Part shown: positions 10,931 through 22,900 of the stretch, piece after piece
How the letters are laid out: each line of letters starts with the position of its first letter
Position numbering within the stretch: position 1 is the stretch's first letter
DNA from: Lytechinus pictus
Lineage: Eukaryota > Echinodermata > Echinoidea > Temnopleuroida > Toxopneustidae
DNA: 64,000 bases
Direction of reading: 5' to 3'
Assembly: GCF_037042905.1 (NCBI RefSeq)
Contig: NC_087257.1
Span: forward strand, 12,560,001 to 12,624,000
Translations under genes and position numbers: made by a program
The notes under the pieces: generated by a model
Seen by the model: only the letters and a program-made list of their open reading frames with translations
What the model was told of the DNA's origin: nothing
Databases searched by the model: none

Positions 10931-11536
10931 TTAAAGGGGAATCCAGCCTTGGCCATAAAATGTTGTGTTGGGAAGGAGAAAAATAAATTAAACAGAATGG
11001 TGAAAGCTTGAAAGAAATCGGACAAGCAATAAGAAATTTATAGCTGCTTTAAAATTAAGATCACTAATATATGTAGATTTCAAATTGGCAACTGGGTAAG
11101 TAAATTATGACAAGGGGCAAGGACAACTTTCCCATAGGCCATGTACTTTATTATCAGGGATTTGTGGTTTTCTCCTAAGTACCCATTCCCCTGTGGCAGT
11201 AATCTAAATATAACCCAGGTAGTATATTGTTTAATGTCCTCATGAATGAAAAATATAATTTGAAATAAAACTTTTGGGAAAAATGACATTTTAGCCATAA
11301 TATATTAGAGTACATGGAAGAGTAGTCCTTGCCTTACATCACTATGACATCCCATATGCGGCCAATTTGAAGTCTCCATGAGCATAGCCATAGTGATTAC
11401 CAATATTTACAACTTTTAAAAATTCATAACTTTCTTGTTGTTTGTCCAATATTGTTCAAACTTTCACCTATCAATTTGTCTGATTTTTCTTTTTCTTATA
11501 AAAACAAGTTTTTATTTGGGTTGGATTCCCCTTTAA
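10931..11536. mobile_element. Foldback element with TTAAAGGGGAATCCA termini
   Basis: The left terminus TTAAAGGGGAATCCAGCC and the right terminus GGTTGGATTCCCCTTTAA are inverted repeats. The arms continue imperfectly inward for about 150 bp, including GGTGAAAGYTTGAA and GGACAAGCAATAAGAAA motifs on the left and their complements on the right. The middle holds no meaningful frame. One arm of the same family is seen at 8030-8400. Confidence 0.7.
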
Positions 11537-12255
11537 CTACCATGCCAACCATCAACCTTGATTATAGCAAGCTCTCTAACCCTTAGATTTAATTTTGAAA
11601 ACCGTTCCAATGCCCCTGTGTGGAATGATATGCTTCCAAGCAACAGCTATCATGACTCTTATGCTTTTTTTCACAAGCATGTGGTGCTGTTTTTTTTTCC
11701 ATAACATGTCTGGAGTTTGGAAAAAAGATAAAATATAAAGAAGATCAAAAGGATGCTACAAGAAACAGGATGTGGCAAGTCCACCCCAAAAAATAGTTGA
11801 TTTAAGTAAGAAAAGAAACCTAAATCAACTGCAACAGTTTCATCAAAATTGGATGTGTATTCAGAAACGGTTTTCTGAAATCAATTTTCCTCTCCCAATA
11901 GAATAATAACACATTTGCTACCTTGAAACAGCCCACATATGTTAGAAAAAATATTACACTGGGACTCAGGGTGATTTAGCCCCAGAAATACTTACAAGTG
12001 CCTTGGAAATTAAAATTGTTTTTTTCGGAAAATCCCCATTCACCACCATGTTAAAGCTTATCAAATGCATCAGATTTAGGCAGTGGGTTGTAAAAAGGAA
12101 GCCCCAAAAATGAAAATAAATATTTTTTTGCATTCCAAAGGTACCTTATGCATGCGATACTTAATACTTTAATATTTATTTATACTTAATAATTCCCTTG
12201 ATGTATATTATTTGTATGATATATAAAAATATAGATGCATTCAATATCAAAAGAA
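11537..12255. other. Non-coding stretch, nothing recognised
   Basis: AT-rich sequence with poly-T and poly-A runs. No splice-bounded exon, RNA gene or clear repeat was identified. Confidence 0.6.
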
Positions 12256-13375
12256 AACAAGTGGAATGCCTCTGGCCGTCTCACCTGCATCACGCGATTC
12301 AATATAGCAGCAGTGCTGATTTTGAAAACTACTATAACTCGCACAAGATGTTCAGTGATACTTGGTTACTCTTATTTCCACGTTTTATGAACTAGACCAA
12401 TACACTTAAAGAGATATGATGGCAATTCAACAAATACCCCCAACGTGGCCAAAGTTCTTTGACCTTACATGACCTTTGACCTTGATCATGTGACCTGAAA
12501 CTCGCACAGGATGTTCAGTGATACTTGATTACTATTATGTCCAAGTTTTATGAACTAGACCAACACACTTTCAAATTTATGGCTGTAATTCAACAAATAC
12601 CCCAATTTGGCCAAAGTTCATTGACCCTAAATGACCTTTGACCTTGATCATGTGACCTGAAACTTGCACAGGATGTTCAGTAATACTTGATTACTATTAT
12701 GTCCAAGTTTCATGAATCAGATCCATAAACTTTCAAAGTTATGATGGTAATTCAACAGATACCCCCAATTCGGCCAAAGTTCATTGACCCTAAATGACCT
12801 TTGACCTTGATCATGTGACCTGAAACTTGCACAGGATGTTCAGTAATACTTGATTACTATTATGTCCAAGTTTCATGAATCAGATCCATAAACTTTCAAA
12901 GTTATGATGGTAATTCAACAGATACCCCCAATTCGGCCAAAGTTCATTGACCCTAAATGACCTTTGACCTTGGTCATGTGACGTGAAACTCATGCAGGAT
13001 GTTCAGTGATACTTGATTAACCTTATGTATAAGTTTCATGAACTAGGTCCATATATTTTCTAAGTTATGATGACATTTCAAAAACTTAACCTTAGGTTAA
13101 GATTTTGATGTTGATTCCCCCAACATGGTCTAAGTTCATTGACCCTAAATGACCTTTGACCTTGGTCATGTGACATGAAACTCAGGCAGGATGTTCAGTA
13201 ATACTTGATTAACCTTATGGCCAAGTTTCATGAACTAGGTCCATATACTTTCTAAGTTATGCTGTCATTTCAAAAACTTAACCTCAGGTTAAGATTTGGT
13301 GTTGACGCCGCCGCCGCCGTCGCCGTCGGAAAAGTGGCGCCTATAGTCTCACTCTGCTATGCAGGTGAGACAAAA
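12256..13375 (+). mobile_element. Tandem-repeat element with five perfect DR1-like motifs, copy 1
   Basis: The element starts AAGTGGAATGCCTCTGGCC and ends TATGCAGGTGAGAC. Near the ends, GTCTCACCTGCAT (left) and its complement ATGCAGGTGAGAC (right) form a 13-bp inverted repeat. The body has 162-163-bp tandem units (last spacing about 192), each with the exact 13-mer TGACCTTTGACCT (12470, 12632, 12795, 12958, 13150). Two successive units are identical over about 163 bp, indicating recent unit gain. A (GCC)n tract precedes the right end. The relative at 31979-32937 has one unit fewer. Confidence 0.85.
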
Positions 13376-14444
13376 ACAGGGGAACACCATATAGAATTAA
13401 ACAGACACATCCAATTTCATATTCATAAATACCACACATGATTTATTACCTATGTAATATCAAAGAATATAATTTCTATAAGGTCTCTTATATACAGATG
13501 TTCCAATGATATAAGCAGCTAAAAACTGTAGGGTGAAAATCAACCCAGTTCATATCATGCAGAAAAATACAGTAACAGCAGCATTAAAATATAAACCAGG
13601 GATTTGAAATAAAGCAAATATCCCTCAAAAAACAATCCATGACGAGTGTCTATCGACCAGTAGATATGATGGTCTCCAAATTGGCAAAATATCGATGATG
13701 TACTGGTAGGACCATGTGAATCGTCCTGTGACACAACAATCGGTTTCTTTCTGAAACATTAACTGTACAGACCACCAGAAAAATGACTCAAAGTTCATTA
13801 TCTTCTCATTTAACATGTTACATTTCATACTATAATAATAATGATGATTTAATGTACCACATTTATACATCTTGAAATTGTTACGAATGATGTGTCATTA
13901 GTTAGAATCAGTTTTATAGCCACGGTAGTTGGCACTGGTCGGGCCCAAAAACTCAGGATATTTCCGACCACCACGCATGAAAAACCATGCTTGTCATCTC
14001 AAATAATTTGAAAAGTCTTATAGCACAACTCCTTGCAAAGAAGAAATAAACTCACAATTAATTTTTGTGTATTAGTTTTATCTTGTTTTATTCTTAAATT
14101 TATAAATATTTGTGTCTGTTTGAAAATTCACTGATGATATCGAAAGCATGATGTTCTTTCACATTTGACTTTATATCTTTGAAGAACTGGAATATCGAAA
14201 TGTGAAGTTTACCTTATAATATTACAAAATGTCATGTATTTGATTCTGGTTCATTTAAATTGTGCAGATGATAAACTTTGCACTAAAAAATATGTTTGTT
14301 GAGTAACAACCGTAATCAACATCTAATCAACATATACATGTAAATGCCCCAACAAATTATTCCTTTATGATTAACATAAGAAAATGACTTCCTGCTAATA
14401 TCATATCAAGTATTAAGATTAAATACTTTGAGCAAATTCGTACA
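13376..14444. other. Non-coding stretch, nothing recognised
   Basis: AT-rich DNA downstream of COQ10 on the minus strand. Scattered short frames lack homology. The COQ10 3' UTR could extend towards here, but the polyadenylation site was not determined. Confidence 0.5.
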
Positions 14445-14790
14445 AGAAATCAAATAAATATTTTGAATGCATAGTAAATTTACAATAAAAGTGATAAAAC
14501 CATCCTCGCAATTAATTGTAACACATTTTCCAGAAAAAAAAATCATCCTATAGATGAATTAATACTGGTGTCTGAATTATTGAATGGAAAATCCACTGGC
14601 GAACAGATTGCGGGGAAGTGGGGGGCTTGGGATCATGCCCCCCCAACAATTTATCGATTCAGAAAAGAAAGGAGGGAAAAAAAGAAAGGAATATGAATAA
14701 ATGGCATATGGTGAAATATGATATCTTTCTATGGATATTATGTCCTAAATTTTTTTTGTCTTTAAATAGGTCACAATTTTTGCTTGTTAA
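14445..14790 (+). repeat. Local duplicated block, copy 1
   Basis: This block matches 16962-17340 almost base for base in several runs, for example AATGCATAGTAAATTTACAA, GGTGTCTGAATTATTG and CAGATTGCGGGGAAGTGG. A G-run/C-run hairpin at 14620-14645 (GGGGGGCTTGGGATCATGCCCCCC) is shared. Confidence 0.8.
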
Positions 14791-16209
14791 CGAGCAAACT
14801 TTGAGAAAATTTGTGGAATACACTATGTCTGGCCCCCTCAAAATGTTTGGCTGACTACTGGGACAATGCCATTGTTTTCTTTCTAAAAAACACCATCTAC
14901 ATTGTAGATTGCCAAAAGCAGTATTGATACTCTGCTAATCCGGTACAAAATACATGATATGACAATAGGTTGCATTCATATTAGCAAGCCTGGGTCTTTT
15001 AAAGTCCAGAATTGACATGAATTTTAGTCCTCACTTCAATGGAATGCGAGGTTTTGATCACAAATTATTTTCTCATCTTTGTTTTTGCTTATAAGTAGGA
15101 CCTATGGCTGTATCTGTTTTTTATCAATGTGTACTTCAATTCCTGATCACAACAAATTTTCTAACAGTGATTGTTTAAAATATTGGAGGATAAAGTTGGG
15201 CATTGGAGATGGTCAACAGCTAAAAAAAAATTGTACGCAATTATTCTCTTTTTAACTTATAATCAATATCCAAAATATTCCTCAAAGTTATCAATAATAA
15301 ATGCAATTTGTTTTTATTTCTCATATTATCTTTCATTATCTTTTTTTCATGGCAGAACTCATTTTTGGGACATATTCGAATTTACTACAGATTATAAAAA
15401 ATTTACATTCAGTGAGTGAGTTGACAACTGGCACTAGATTAAAGAATGCCATGAAGATACACATACCACCAATTGTATAATATGGAGAAAGCTTTATATA
15501 TAATTGTAATTTGAGCACAAAGAAGATGATTGGATAAAATTACATATAAAAGTGGTCCCTATTTTTTTATAGCCAAGTATGTAATTTGTACATTTCAAAA
15601 ATATGCTCGTAGAACAAATACATGTATGATTCAAGGAAATTCTACCTTCTTTTTTGCTCTTGCTGTATTGCAATGAATGCCTTCTTCTCTGAAATTAAAT
15701 GATTAATGCCTAAAGATTTTGATCACACACAACATGACAGCATTAGTACAAAGTGATATTAAATCACTGTTCATTAAAACATGAACTTTATCATGTACTA
15801 CATACTTCCTGATAATACATACATGTACTCATTGAAGAATATAATCACATAAATAAAAGCAATAAGATATTTGTTAATAAATGTACATAATAACGACAAG
15901 ACCTGATGTTGTCATTTACTCATACAGGAAGCAAAAAAGTTCATGGAATATAAAAATATTGAATTAAAATTCTGCCATTCACCTCAGATCAGTCTTTCAT
16001 TGGCACTAACATAGCACGAACTACGGTACATAAACAAAACTTATGAATAACTTTGAAATTCATTTAATTGTGTTCTTCTTTCTCATACTTCCAGAATAAT
16101 TACGCATCCATTAACCAAATATCCAGCATATGTCCATTTCATGGACTTCTTTCAAAAATAAAACACAGGCATCCATTTATAAAACTTGTGTGGCAATATG
16201 TGTAGTATT
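14791..16209. other. Non-coding stretch downstream of COQ10
   Basis: AT-rich sequence without recognisable exons. A short block near 15788-15830 (CATACTTCCTGATAATAC) is repeated at 16935-16960, so this region shares part of the local duplication that brackets the last COQ10 exon. Confidence 0.5.
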
Positions 16210-16224
16210 CCATACTTTTTTAAT

Positions 16225-16306
16225 AGAGGGAGGGCCGCACAGAGAAAGCAGGGAGAGAAAGAGAGTGAGTGAGAGATCCAAAGAGAAATTTAGAGAAAGC
16301 CACAGA
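16225..16306 (+). repeat. GA-rich microsatellite, left half
   Basis: Degenerate GAGAGA/GAGAAAG repeats. They continue after 16621 (GTGTGAGAGAGAGAG). The two halves are separated by the foldback at 16307-16617, which therefore appears to have inserted inside the microsatellite. Confidence 0.75.
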
Positions 16307-16617
16307 GGCCCGTATCCTGAAGTGGGGTTTAACTTAGACCGTGGTCTAACTCTGTGCTAAAATTATGGGAAGCCAAGCATTTCAAAATTTTGTTTAGTGA
16401 TTGCTTCTCATGTTTACTGTGCTCTTTACTAATTCTACTAATGGTGAAGACAACTGTCATACTTATCTTTCCCAGGCAGTTAATAATGTTTTGGGAGTCA
16501 AATGAGCTGATACATTGAACCTCTACTGTTAGAGATTTATATAACAACTGGCTTTCCATAGTTAAACCACAACTTAAAACCAGAGTTTAAATTAAACCGG
16601 GCTTCAGAATAGGGGCC
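16307..16617. mobile_element. Foldback MITE with GGCCCGTATCCTGAAG termini
   Basis: The left end GGCCCGTATCCTGAAG and the reverse complement of the right end, GGCCCCTATTCTGAAG, differ at two positions. GGTTTAACTTAGACC on the left mirrors AAACCAGAGTTTAAATTAAACC on the right. ACAG lies on both flanks (16302-16305, 16618-16621), a possible 4-bp duplication. No coding capacity. Confidence 0.75.
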
Positions 16618-16738
16618 ACAGTGTGTGAGAGAGAGAGAGTGAGAGAAAGAGAAAAGGGCAAAAGCTCCTTATATTTAAATGGTCTAACTACAGGTATATA
16701 CAGGATAACTAACACATCCACCCAAGTTAAGGCTTTCG

Positions 16739-16903
16739 TCAAGTGGGGGTATTATGAAGGAAGCCGGACCGCGATACATTCGTCTGGGGGCCGTACATCT
16801 TCTCCGCTCTCATCTCAAATGCCTTCACCATCTTCTTCACGACTTCGTCAAAGAATATGTGCGATAGATGCGAGTGGAGCACCGATCGGAACTCGAACGA
16901 GAC
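16739..16903 (-). CDS. COQ10: COQ10 coding exon 5 (C-terminus and stop)
   Basis: The acceptor CACACGGCAG precedes [13 protein letters not shown]. The exon then reads [20 protein letters not shown] and ends in a TGA at 16739-16741. It is 165 nt (54 codons plus stop), phase 0. The last residues diverge from the vertebrate ending, which is variable in the family. Confidence 0.9.
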   Translation of the reverse strand, partial: VSFEFRSVLHSHLSHIFFDEVVKKMVKAFEMRAEKMYGPQTNVSRSGFLHNTPT

Positions 16904-19900
16904 CTGCCGTGTGAAACAAAGTGAAGTTTATCACATACTACATACTTCCTGATAATACCTAATCAAATAAATATTTTGAATGCATAGTAAATTTACAATA
17001 AAACTGATAAAACCATGGAGCTATTAAACATAGCTCTATGATAAAACCACCCTCGCAATGATTGGTACACATTTTTCACAATCAGAAAAAAAATCATCCT
17101 ATCGATGAATTAATACTGGTGTCTGAATTATTGCATGGAAAAGCCACTGGCGAGCAGATTGCGGGGAAGTGGGGGGGGGGGGCTTGGGATCATGCCCCCC
17201 AACAGTTTATTGATTCAGAAAAGAAAGGAGGGGAAAAAAGAAAGAAAAGGAATATGAATAAATGGTATATGGTGAAATATGACATCTTTCTATGGATATA
17301 ATGTCCTAATATTTGTTTTTTGTCTTTAAATAGGTCACTAATTCCTTATTAACAAATTAGTCATATTTGTCTTATAATAATAATCAAAGACTCCATTTTT
17401 TCTGACTGGCATGGAAAAGAAGCCTGAACAGGGCCAGAAAAGAAGCCCAAACATTGTACAATTCTCTGTGTAATGTTAAATATAAGGCTTCAAAAGGCCT
17501 GAAATTGGACTTTGTCGGGTTTAAAAAAAAAATTGTTATAATAACGAATTTGTAATAACAATTTAAAGCTAATGAAATCATCTGATTTGATTGGCTGATA
17601 GTCAAGTTGTTATAAAAATTGTGCATTTGTCATTATAACGAGTCTCTATGAAATGGAGTCACTGTAACAAAGCAATTAACCAAGTAAGCAGAGTGACCAG
17701 GGAAACAATTATTTTACTACCTTGGCTTTAGCCCGGCTGCCTTCCCAGCAAACAAATATTTCAAGGAATAATGGCGGAATGATATTAAATGTAACACCAT
17801 GGCAGGAATTAAAATCAACAACCTCCTGATTTATAGGCAAAAGTCATAACCACAAGACTATAGCCATCTATGATATCACCTGTGTAAGTGAATATCAAAT
17901 GAGTCTGATTAAACTGATTAAACCAACAAGAGGACGTTTAATGCTGTATACTTTAAATTGTGATGAGCTTTGAATCATGTCCGTTACGTGGAAATGCCCT
18001 TTATGTTTTCCATCTTACTTGAGGAATACATACCGAGAAGTCTACTGTACAGGTATCTGGCTTTCCTTTTTGCCCTGGACCAAATCTCCAGGTTGTTATT
18101 AGATGATTGAATAATCTTCCATCGGTGCATACAGCCTGGATTGAAAAGATATAAAACAATATATATCTCAGTGGACAAATGCATGTAACCAAAACATATG
18201 ATTTTTATATTAGAACTTAATTTGATGAAATTGAAAAGAATAAAGGTATTAAAGATGGGACAATTCTAAAAGTACAGTAGCAAACTAGCAATGGTCTAAT
18301 ACGGGTAATAACGGATGGGGGAGGGGGGGGGGGCTTGTGTAGGTGAACTAGGATTACACAATGTGGGATGAGATCATATGGCAAGAAGGTACAGTCGGTG
18401 TAGACCAAGTGAAAATTAAGCACCACTCTTTAAATTCTGTCAAACTTCTAGCAGAATCATCATTATGTGCGAAGGAGTAGGTTACGGGAAAAGAGGTACA
18501 GTGTCAACCAGCAACATGGTAAGCTGCCTCTCCCTACTAAAGAACAGCTACTGCCAGGTTACAATCCAGATAGAAAACATGAAAGTCTCTCAAACGACTT
18601 TGCACAGAAATGGGAAGATGCAAATCTAACATGAAAAGTGGGGATACATGGATGATGATAACATCAATTGTGATTGCGACAAATCGTGTCACACCTTCCC
18701 TAATGTCACAACCTCAATGAGCAAAGTAGCCAAACAGACCGGTTGCAAATAGTAGGGCTATACAATGTGCCAAGTTCTGGCTAAATATCTGACATTTAAA
18801 TACATGTACTTGTAGATGATGGACATGAAAATAAGACAACCATAAACACCTACCCTGACTAGATGAGGTTTGGCTACGGTGACGGTGGACATGTATCTCT
18901 CTATCAGCGGTGGGAATCCTATCTCTAACTGAGCCTTGAAGTGGCCCGCCTTCCTGGCTACGATCGTTGACTTGGTACACCACGGCACAAACTCCTTGTA
19001 GTCTTCCACGTTTGCTACGACCTCGTACATATCTGTCATGGAATATCTGTTTTGTGGGAGAGAGATGAAAAGCAGGGCTTAAATTAATTCAAAACTGTTA
19101 GAAGTCATGGCCTTGGATACCATGTTGAGTGGTCCCGATGCCACCCTTCTCAGCCTTATTGGAATAATCTAAACAAAATGATTTTGCTCGGCAAAAGAGA
19201 GGAATATTCTTTTTTTTATGCTTCCTTTGGGCTTGAAATCCTTTCTTTATATATTACTTTTAGCATTGAAGGAAGTAAACCCATTTTTCAATTTATAGCA
19301 TGTCTTGTAAAACTTTAAAATTCTTTCCACTTTACTTCATAATTCAGCCCCTCCCCAACCCCTCTACCTCCACAACTGAACTTCATAAATCATCCACTGC
19401 ATCTTTTTTAAAAGCCCCTTTCATGTATCTACATTATGATGCACTGATATAATCTGTGGGTTTCAAGGACATATGAGACATTGTAGGAGTGTGGCTTTTA
19501 TTGCCCCATTACATAAATTTTGAGATCATAGGAATTTTACTATCCAATGGTAACTTTTCTGAAATCTTTTCTTAAAACTTTTATGTAACAGCTAGGGTCT
19601 TTGACAGTAATGCTTCATCTTACGGTTCTTACCCTATAATTTTCCTCTCTGAGTACTCCTTCTTTTTACCAAAGTTGAGTGGAGACTGAATAGAGATGAA
19701 TGTCCTAGTTGGCACTTCCAGAGATGGTGCATGATTAGGAAGATGAGATAATTTTATGTCCAACATGGGTCTCGCAGCACAGGAACAACAGCATATATGC
19801 CTGTAAATTCAAATAAAAAGAAGAAAAATATACAATGTATAGCTGGACCGACTATTTTTCAACAGCCTTAAAAGCATTACATAAGAAAAATTATCACTTT

Positions 19901-22900
19901 GTTACACATGTAATTATTTTCATCTCACATGTGAGATGAAAATGAGGTACAAGTACATTAGGTATTAATCAACTATGAATTCTCTTAGTCGTTATCATTC
20001 ATTATTGGCTCTTGGTTGCCCTTTGCCTAGGGCATATATAGACAAATAAATACCAATGTTTCATTGCAAGAGCATTGATTAGGATCCCTTTAAAATCTGG
20101 TGGCAAAATGAAGAGATGTACGGAAAAGACGACAAGATTTTAATGTGATCGACTTTTATTACTGGTATACCAATTTTTTCTGGGTACTGATCTTCAGTAT
20201 TTACATTACATCTACCACAATTAACACAAATCTTTGAACAAAATGTGTTTTACTTTTAGTCTTCCAATGATTGTAAATTGAAGTTACACAGCAGACACAG
20301 ACATTGTAATATTCATATTAATTACAAATGGGGCCCTCACCTAAAACTGAACTAAAGATCAGACATGAATTTCTATTATTCCTCAAAAAGTTTTCGTTGA
20401 TATTGTTCCTTATTCTCATCGAGTAATTGTGCCCCAAAATCTCAACAAAATGTGAGCAAAATATGGCTCCACTCACCAAATACAGATACCGAAGTTTTAG
20501 CTCTATCTGTACAGGGACTTAATGGCCATGTGTTTATGCATTAAGTCCGGATAAAACAGGGAAGTGAAGTTGCGCAACAGCCGAAGTACATGTAAGTCAC
20601 TGTTTTTTCCCCTTTTAAGTTTATTTTTCCCCGTTTTGGTGCATTTCAGGCCCAAACGGAATATTAATAAACTTTATATTGGTACAGTTCTTTTATATAT
20701 TTTTTTGAAATAAAGACAAAAATCGATGAGCACCTTCGGGGGGATTTTGCATTGTTAACCCCCTAATGGTGGCTGCACGATAGCGAGCCGTCTGTGTATA
20801 GTGAGACCACCACATATCGACCACCTCTTTTGAAACCGACCACCTTGCGTGCATTAAAATTATTGCTACAAACGATACGCGCGGGAGAGTAGGCGCATTG
20901 TCCATAGGAACGGTAAGAATCGATTTTACGAGAGAAAAAGAAGGGGAAAAAGGTGACAATTTAGTAGGCCTAGAATTTATCAAAATTGTTTTGACTAGAC
21001 CCGAACCCCGCCGAAAAACAGGAAATAGGAAAAATAGAAAAAAATAGGAAACTGCTTTAGAAAACTATACGTCGTCAATCGTCGAATCATGTGCCGGAGC
21101 TCGCAGTGGGAGTAGTGAGACGATCATTTAGCATGTTGACATCTTCTTCTTCTTCTTCTTCTCTATAAGTACAGGCCACCGTCTGGCGTATTGTCGTACT
21201 GCTGTGCAGGTGCAATGTATGTACAGTGTCTCAAATGAGGGGTCTAAAATAAACTCAAAGAGTGTGCAGCTAAAAAGACATCCGTAGAAAGTTAACGGAG
21301 CTGGATTTTCTGTACCTCCCTTTTGAAACTTGGAAGAGAGGTACATGAGACGACGACCTGTGGAAGAGCATTCCATAGCCTGGTTGCGTCAGGAAAGTAG
21401 CTTTTTTGCAGTGTCTGTGTCTTGGCAAATGGTACTTGTAATTTCTGGTTATGACCTCTTTGTGAGGAATGGAGAGATGGGATCAGAGTCGCCTCGGGGA
21501 CGGATATTAACGAGTTCTTAATGCAGAACATCATCGCAACCTTTGCCTGGGCTCTCCTTTCTTGCAGGGATGGCCATTGCAGTTGTTGGAGCATGGAGGT
21601 GACGCTGCTTGTTCTGCGGTGGTCATTGCAAACAAAGCGAGCATACCTTCTCTGTATCATTTCAAGCCTCATGATGTTAGCTTGAGTGAAAGGATTTCAG
21701 ATGATGCTTCCATATTCCATGACTGGTCTAAGTAGAGTGAGGTAGCAGAGCACCTTGACTTTGCGAGGACATGATCTAATGTTCCTTTGAAGAAAAGCCC
21801 TCGTGGAATTAGCCTTTTTTGCTACCTGACTGATGTGGTGATTCCAGCTGAGCTTTTGATGGAGGTAGATTCCAAGATATTTTGCTGTGTCTCCTTTGTC
21901 CAAGGTGTAACCATGAAGGATGTATGGCAATATGATAGGCTTCCGTTTGTTGGTTACATGGAGGACTTGGCATTTCTTGGGGTTGAACTCCATCAGCCAG
22001 TCAGCCTCCCATTGCTCCAAGGACTTGATGTCTTCCTGCAGTTGAGCACCGTCTTCCTCTGACCTTATCTTGCGATAGATTAGGCAGTCATCTGCGAAAA
22101 GCCTAACAGAAGTGTCATTAGACAGGTACTCTGGTAGGTCGTTGATAAATATCAGAAACAACATCGGACCGACGACACTACCCTGCGGAACTCCCGATGA
22201 CACTTGGGTCTTGGTGGAGATGGTTCCTTCAAGGAGTACTTGTTGCGTGCGACTGTCAAGAAAGTCGGCTATCCATTCATGGGTAGAGTTCCGTATACTA
22301 TAAAAATTGAGCTTATGAAGAAGTCTCCCATGTGGCACATTGTCAAAGGCCTTGGCAAGATCTAGCAGGATGACATCGATCTGTTCTCTGTTGTCTATAC
22401 CCTTCACAAGGTCTTGGACCGCAAGAGCAAGTTGTGAGACACAGGATCGTTTTTTACGGAAACCATGCTGAGCATCAGAGTATATCATGGTCTTCAAGAT
22501 GGTCCATGATATTGCTGTGGACAATGTGTTCCAGAACTTTGCATGTCATTGATGTTAAAGAGATCGGTCTATAGTTCTCTGGCTTACATCGTTCACCCTT
22601 TTTGAAGACAGGGGCAATGTTTGCAGTCTTCCAGTCAGCTGGAACAACTCCTTGGTCAAGGGAAGCTTGAAATAGGACTGTCAGAACAGGTGCGAGTTCG
22701 CGGTCCAGGTTTTTCAATAGCCGTAAAACAGTTCATCGGGCCCAGTGGCTTTATGGATTTGTAGACCAGACAAAATTTTCAGCACACCATCGGATTGTAT
22801 GGTGATGGGTTCCATACAGGGATAGGGAGAACTTCCCATGTCCTTCATGTTAGTCATGTCTTCATTTCTAGTAAAGACAGATGAGAACTGTCTATTCAGG

